Below are positions 31,378 to 35,060 of a stretch of DNA of 35,060 nucleotides, piece by piece; position 1 is the stretch's first letter, and each line of letters begins with the position of its first letter. The notes under the pieces are model-generated. The model worked only from the letters and a program-made list of their open reading frames with translations, did not search any database and was not told the origin of the DNA. The translations under genes were made by a program, and so were the position numbers. Origin of the DNA: an uncultured Actinomycetes bacterium (lineage in GTDB: Bacteria; Actinomycetota; Acidimicrobiia; Acidimicrobiales; RAAP-2); contig CAIKFN010000125.1 of NCBI GenBank assembly GCA_903826715.1, positions 1 to 35,060 on the forward strand, given 5' to 3'.

Positions 31378-31441
31378 CTTTTCTCCTAACTTTTCTTAAG
31401 TACTACACACAGTAGTTTCTCAAGATACTTGGATCTATGAA

Positions 31442-32698
31442 TTAAATCATTTCTCTGGTCGCCCATGACCACAGGGCGAAGTTGATTGGGTAAATGATGT
31501 ATCCGAACCTGGTCGCCGATGAAACACACATGAGCACGAAGAAACAGACACTCAATAGAGAAAGCATCTTCGCAAGGGTCAGTGGCCAGTGGGTCTTGAA
31601 ATACTTGGCCATAAAGTAACCGCCAATTAGTAGTGTGCCCGCCGGAAGAATGTGCTTAAAAGGATGCCACCAAGAAGCGAGAATATGACCCGGCAGCGCA
31701 CTCGCAGCCGGTGAAGTGACGTGGGACAGTCCGAGCGGAAATTCAAAAACGTTGGCAAAGAATGCGTGCGGGGCCTTAAGGGCAAAAGGAACAATTGCGA
31801 CAGTAACAATGGCGCAAACGACAATCACAAACTGTTTCCACTTACCCTTGAATGCTTCACCTCTAAGTGCAAGTAGTGATCCGAGTGCCATTGGCCACGC
31901 CGTGAGTTTCATTGCTGATGCGATTCCAATGCTGACGGCAGAGACGTAGATCTGTTTTCGCTGTAGAGCAACCAGACTTAGGAGCATTAGCGCAAGTATT
32001 GGCATGTCGTCTCCACCCGTTGCCAGAAATAATGCACCAGTTGGTAGAGCAAAGAGTACTTGTGCAAGTCGAATTTTCTTTTCTTTCTTTGTTCTGAAGA
32101 GCCTTAATGCAAGCAATCCAATTGCAATGGTGAGCACAGACATAACAATTCGAGCATCAGTGAGACCGAAGCCTCGGTGAGTAATTGCGTCAGGTAAGCC
32201 AAAAACGCTCATCAGTGGGAAGTAAGGAAAGAAGGATTCATATGTCGGAAGCCCCTTAATGCTGTTAAGAACTTTGCCATTCTTCACGTCAGTTGTGTAG
32301 GGGTCAGTGCCCTTAACAACATTGTTCGCCGAACGCTCAATGACTGATACTTCTGGCTGTGCGTAGCCATGTCCGCCATTATTTTGACGCCAATGAGTCT
32401 CAAGACCGAGCGGAACGACAACAACGCCGAGTACTAAAAGAATTAGAACAATTTTTCTGAGCGAAAATGAACTTGCCATCTGAGTTCTACCACCCACAAA
32501 CAGAAACAAGGAGGCGGCGAAGTAGCTGGCAAACGATATGTAGCCCCAGTGACACTGAGCCGGTTCATTGGAGGTGAGTCCAATGAGCAGCGCAAATGCT
32601 CCAGCGCCAAAGTAGAGGAAGCCATCAGATACAACGGGACTAAGAGATACCCACCAAGAAGTGACGGGACGAATAACCCGCTCAGTGGAAAGTTGCAT
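31442..32698 (-). CDS. GT87-like membrane glycosyltransferase (DUF2029 type)
   Basis: 418 residues with ten or more hydrophobic segments. After the first ones, a periplasmic-side loop contains NNVVKGTDPYTTD and YESFFPYFPLMSV, the G-x-DPY pattern typical of GT87/DUF2029 polyprenyl-phosphate-mannose-dependent mannosyltransferases of Actinomycetota. Later segments GGDDMPILALMLLSLVALQ and ASAMKLTAWPMALGSLLAL also fit. Likely role: adding mannose or a similar sugar to envelope glycans or lipids; the acceptor is unknown. TAGGAT lies 6 nt before the ATG. Confidence 0.7.
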   Translation of the reverse strand: MQLSTERVIRPVTSWWVSLSPVVSDGFLYFGAGAFALLIGLTSNEPAQCHWGYISFASYFAASLFLFVGGRTQMASSFSLRKIVLILLVLGVVVVPLGLETHWRQNNGGHGYAQPEVSVIERSANNVVKGTDPYTTDVKNGKVLNSIKGLPTYESFFPYFPLMSVFGLPDAITHRGFGLTDARIVMSVLTIAIGLLALRLFRTKKEKKIRLAQVLFALPTGALFLATGGDDMPILALMLLSLVALQRKQIYVSAVSIGIASAMKLTAWPMALGSLLALRGEAFKGKWKQFVIVVCAIVTVAIVPFALKAPHAFFANVFEFPLGLSHVTSPAASALPGHILASWWHPFKHILPAGTLLIGGYFMAKYFKTHWPLTLAKMLSLLSVCFFVLMCVSSATRFGYIIYPINFALWSWATREMI

Positions 32699-32704
32699 AC
32701 ATAA

Positions 32705-32710
32705 ATCCTA
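32705..32710 (-). promoter_or_regulatory. Leaderless -10 box of the GT87-like gene
   Basis: TAGGAT on the minus strand, followed by 6 nt and the ATG at 32698. No Shine-Dalgarno. Confidence 0.45.
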
Positions 32711-32739
32711 GTTTGCGTAAGGCAAAAACTGATGAATAA

Positions 32740-33510
32740 CTACTGTGCTCGCCTACTCGGCTGGTATGTAACTGGTGGATACTGATCTTCAAAGAAGTTG
32801 CGAATAAGTTTTGAAGACAACTTGGTCTTCTCTTTTAAGACTGCGTGAGAGGTTCCAGGAACAATTGCGAGCTGCGCCCCGGGGACTGCTTCGTACATTG
32901 ATGTGGTGTGGTTCAGTTCCATGAGGTCGTCATCTCCCGCCATAACAAGCATTGGAACTGAAATCTTCGCGAGTTCTTGAACGCTAAATGCGGGTTCAGT
33001 GTCAAACATGTGAAGCGTCTTAGTGATCACTTCACGAGCGTGTTCTTTGCCACTCGGTGAAAGCTCGCCGTACTTAGTGGCCCATTCTTCAAACTGTTCA
33101 CCTTCAAGATGGAACATCGGCATTGGACGAAGACCGTTGTAGTGATAGTTAGCTCCGACAAGAACTACGCGCTTAAGTAAATCTGGGCGACGCATGGCAA
33201 CAATGAGTGCAACGTTCCCTCCATCTGAGTGTCCAACAAGATAGTGCTTGCCCCCAAGATGCTCTAAAAATGCAATTGTTTCATCAGCCATTTCTTCATA
33301 GTGAAACGGAGCGTCGGTATCTGCGGTGCGCCCGTGTCCCCTGCGGTCAAAGGCAGCTACACGATACTTTTTGTCAAAATGAGGTGCGAGATTCTTAAGC
33401 AAGCTACCGCTGCTACTCATGCCGCCATGAAGCAGAACTAGAGATGGCTTTTTCTTACCTCTACTTATGTAAGTCCAAGTCGAATGCCGATTAAGCGAGA
33501 TGTATGTCAC
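32740..33510 (-). CDS. Alpha/beta hydrolase
   Basis: 256 residues. Motifs: VLLHGGMSSSGS (oxyanion), FDRRGHGRT, the nucleophile elbow GHSDGG with S95, MAGDDDLMEL (acid) and PGTSHAV (His). It resembles the BioH/3-oxoadipate-enol-lactonase-type soluble hydrolases; the substrate is open. The start codon is GTG, exactly 6 nt after the -10 box TACGAT (33517-33522), which points to a leaderless message. It is divergent from the AcuI/YhdH-like gene, only 37 nt apart. Confidence 0.87.
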   Translation of the reverse strand: MTYISLNRHSTWTYISRGKKKPSLVLLHGGMSSSGSLLKNLAPHFDKKYRVAAFDRRGHGRTADTDAPFHYEEMADETIAFLEHLGGKHYLVGHSDGGNVALIVAMRRPDLLKRVVLVGANYHYNGLRPMPMFHLEGEQFEEWATKYGELSPSGKEHAREVITKTLHMFDTEPAFSVQELAKISVPMLVMAGDDDLMELNHTTSMYEAVPGAQLAIVPGTSHAVLKEKTKLSSKLIRNFFEDQYPPVTYQPSRRAQ

Positions 33511-33547
33511 GACCTAATCGTATTACTAAGTCAGATACAATTTTCTT
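33511..33547. promoter_or_regulatory. Back-to-back leaderless promoters
   Basis: Within 37 nt, TACAAT (33536-33541, plus) is 6 nt before the ATG at 33548, and TACGAT (33517-33522, minus) is 6 nt before the GTG at 33510. The -10 boxes are only 13 nt apart, so any upstream -35 contacts of each promoter would overlap the other, and the two cannot easily fire at once. Confidence 0.6.
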
Positions 33548-34522
33548 ATGCGAGCCTTTTTAATTTCAGAAAATGAGTCAGACTTCGATGCCAAGGTGAC
33601 GGACACCAGTACAGAGCCTGTAGATCAGAGTGACCTCAAGATCAAAGTTGAGTACTCCTCAATCAACTTCAAAGACACGATGGTCGCAGCACCTAAGAGC
33701 CGTGTTCGTCGTGCACCGAGACTCATTGGTGGCGTCGACGCCGCTGGTGAAGTTGTTGAATCTTCTGACCCGAATTTCCCAGTTGGCTCCAAGGTCGAAG
33801 TTCACGGTGATGGCATTGGAGTTTCTCGCGATGGTGGGTTCGCAGAGTTCATTTACGCTCCTTCTCGTCTCGTAACAATCTTGCCAAGCAACATCTCAAC
33901 GAAGGACTCACAAGTTCTAGGAACTGCTGGGCTAACTGCTGCGCAGTCAATCCTCGCCCTCGAGAACCACGGACTAAAGCTTGGCGGAGAAGTACTCGTC
34001 ACGGGAGCAACTGGTGGAGTTGGATCAGTTGCAGTTACTCTGCTCGCAAAACGAGGATACAAGCCAGTTGCATCAACTGGCTCACCACAGGAATCGCAGT
34101 GGCTCCTTGACCAGGGAGCCGTACGCATCATTGGGCGTGACGAAGTGACCGACAAGATTGATCGCGTGCTTGGCTCAGAACAATGGGACGGCGCAATTGA
34201 CTGCGTTGGTGGTGCAACACTCGCAAACATTCTTCGCAGCCTTAAATACGGAGCGGCTGTTGCTGCTAGTGGACTCCTCGGAGGCATGGACATTCCTGCA
34301 ACTGTTTATCCGTTCATCACACGAAATGTTGCCTTGATTGGAATCGACTCAGTGGAAGCAACGCCGCAGACACGTGCTGCAGCATGGAAGCTCATTTCAG
34401 AAGCCAACCTTGATGTTTCTGATCTAATTGACCGTGTGGCGACACTTGAAGAGTTGCCTGAGGCACTCGGGGCAGTTGCTAAGGGTGCGACTCGTGGTCG
34501 CGTTCTTGTAGTTCCTAGCTAA
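33548..34522 (+). CDS. acuI: AcuI/YhdH-type acrylyl-CoA reductase or quinone oxidoreductase
   Basis: 324 residues, MDR superfamily without zinc ligands. It matches the YhdH/YhfP/AcuI group: VEYSSINFKD, RLIGGVDAAGEVVES, GTAGLTAAQSI, VTGATGGVGSVAV with a following ASTGSPQE loop (NADPH), and a closing A-T-R-G-R-V-L-V-V. AcuI reduces acryloyl-CoA to propionyl-CoA with NADPH in aquatic bacteria degrading DMSP and related compounds; YhdH-type members are less well defined. Leaderless promoter (see 33511-33547). Its stop overlaps the convergent hemL stop by 4 nt. Confidence 0.82.
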   Translation: MRAFLISENESDFDAKVTDTSTEPVDQSDLKIKVEYSSINFKDTMVAAPKSRVRRAPRLIGGVDAAGEVVESSDPNFPVGSKVEVHGDGIGVSRDGGFAEFIYAPSRLVTILPSNISTKDSQVLGTAGLTAAQSILALENHGLKLGGEVLVTGATGGVGSVAVTLLAKRGYKPVASTGSPQESQWLLDQGAVRIIGRDEVTDKIDRVLGSEQWDGAIDCVGGATLANILRSLKYGAAVAASGLLGGMDIPATVYPFITRNVALIGIDSVEATPQTRAAAWKLISEANLDVSDLIDRVATLEELPEALGAVAKGATRGRVLVVPS

Positions 34523-35060
34523 GAGTTAGCAACAGCGCTTGCGGCTTCGCGAGCAATCTCACATGTGCGGCCGAGGTCTTCGCTGCTGTGCGCAAGGGAA
34601 ACAAACATAATCTCGTAGGCGCCTGGTGCCATGGCAACCCCACGGGTAAGCATCTCGTGAAAGAACTTTCCATAAAGTCCGTTGCCACAGATGACGTTTG
34701 CTTGCGCAATATTCTTTGGTGCATCAAAGGCAGTCTTTGAAACATAGAGACCCATCAGTGGTCCCTGCACTGGAGTCTGTGCGAACAGTCCTCCTGCAGT
34801 AATTGCAGCGTTCAGATCTGCAGCAAATGCAGCAACAGTTTTTGACAACGCTGCAATGTCACTGGCGGAAACAAGGTCGAGCACCGTGGCTCCAGCGCTC
34901 ATTGCGAGTGGATTGCCACTGAGCGTTCCTGCTTGGTAGACCGGTCCATTAGGCGCAAGCACACTAAGGATTTCCTTAGATGCACCGAACGCTCCAACTG
35001 GAAGTCCTCCACCAATAATCTTTCCGAAGCACCAGATGTCTGGCTTTACTCCGAAGAACT
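34519..35060 (-). CDS. hemL: Glutamate-1-semialdehyde 2,1-aminomutase, C-terminal part (cut by window edge)
   Basis: 179 residues before the stop at 34519; the N-terminus lies outside the window. The visible part contains GVKPDIWCFGKIIGGGLPVGAFG, whose Lys is the PLP-binding residue, then the YQAGTLSGNPLAMSAG motif, both diagnostic of HemL in class III aminotransferases. It makes 5-aminolevulinate from glutamate-1-semialdehyde in the C5 pathway of tetrapyrrole synthesis. No frameshift in the visible part. Its stop overlaps that of the convergent acuI-like gene. Confidence 0.92.
   Translation of the reverse strand, partial: FFGVKPDIWCFGKIIGGGLPVGAFGASKEILSVLAPNGPVYQAGTLSGNPLAMSAGATVLDLVSASDIAALSKTVAAFAADLNAAITAGGLFAQTPVQGPLMGLYVSKTAFDAPKNIAQANVICGNGLYGKFFHEMLTRGVAMAPGAYEIMFVSLAHSSEDLGRTCEIAREAASAVANS

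Overview
The window looks like a low-GC, gene-dense chromosome of an actinobacterium, probably a small-genome aquatic lineage. The reasons are inferential: FadR-type GntR, GT87-like and TY-Chap-like proteins, many genes with a TAnnnT -10 box exactly 6 nt before the start codon (leaderless transcription, common in Actinomycetota), one-base TAATG or four-base ATGA gene overlaps, and a hemL-like gene at the right edge. I see no tRNA, rRNA, CRISPR array, transposase or integrase. No gene-free stretch exceeds about 250 bases.

Region 1 (1-10.0 kb) is an accessory island of mostly unfamiliar genes. It holds the start of a ribbon-helix-helix regulator with a perfect operator-like palindrome; a three-gene operon (TY-Chap-like protein, secreted Pro/Thr-rich protein, small acidic protein); small Cys-rich proteins; a four-gene operon with a zinc finger plus OGG-fold protein and a YwqG/DUF1963 protein; an AAA+ ATPase; and a divergent five-gene operon (Pro/Gln-rich protein, TPR-like protein, four-TM protein, two paralogous small proteins). 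Four promoters in this island share one element, ATGTCACA-nn-CC, placed at one fixed distance before the -10 box. This is the best hint that the island works as one system.

Region 2 (10.0-30.4 kb) is a catabolic supercluster bracketed by two copies, about 80% identical, of a secreted HNH-like nuclease. Operon A (20789 down to 11495, minus strand, nine genes) encodes an APC permease, an isochorismatase-like amidohydrolase, two SDRs, a glutamine-synthetase-like ligase directly followed by an amidohydrolase (the two halves of FluG/NodGS fusions), a FadR-type regulator, 3-methylaspartate ammonia-lyase and a class III CoA-transferase. Operon B (29129 down to 23513) encodes a second class III CoA-transferase, a PuuE-like cyclic amidase, a zinc-type MDR oxidoreductase, a CitE-like CoA-ester lyase and an amidase. 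Together they suggest opening and deamidation of a cyclic or amide nitrogen compound, with the carbon going through mesaconate- or citramalate-type CoA esters. The substrate is unknown and a hydratase is not present here. An alpha/beta hydrolase and a leaderless secreted HEYTH metalloprotease lie between the operons. A 154-bp duplicated upstream region (21864-22017 and 29205-29357) brackets the metalloprotease and operon B.

Region 3 (29.3-35.06 kb) has a polytopic membrane protein with a strong terminator, a decayed zinc-ribbon gene, the second nuclease, a small membrane protein, the intact zinc-ribbon paralogue, a GT87-like membrane glycosyltransferase, a back-to-back pair of leaderless genes (alpha/beta hydrolase and AcuI/YhdH-type reductase) and the C-terminal part of hemL.
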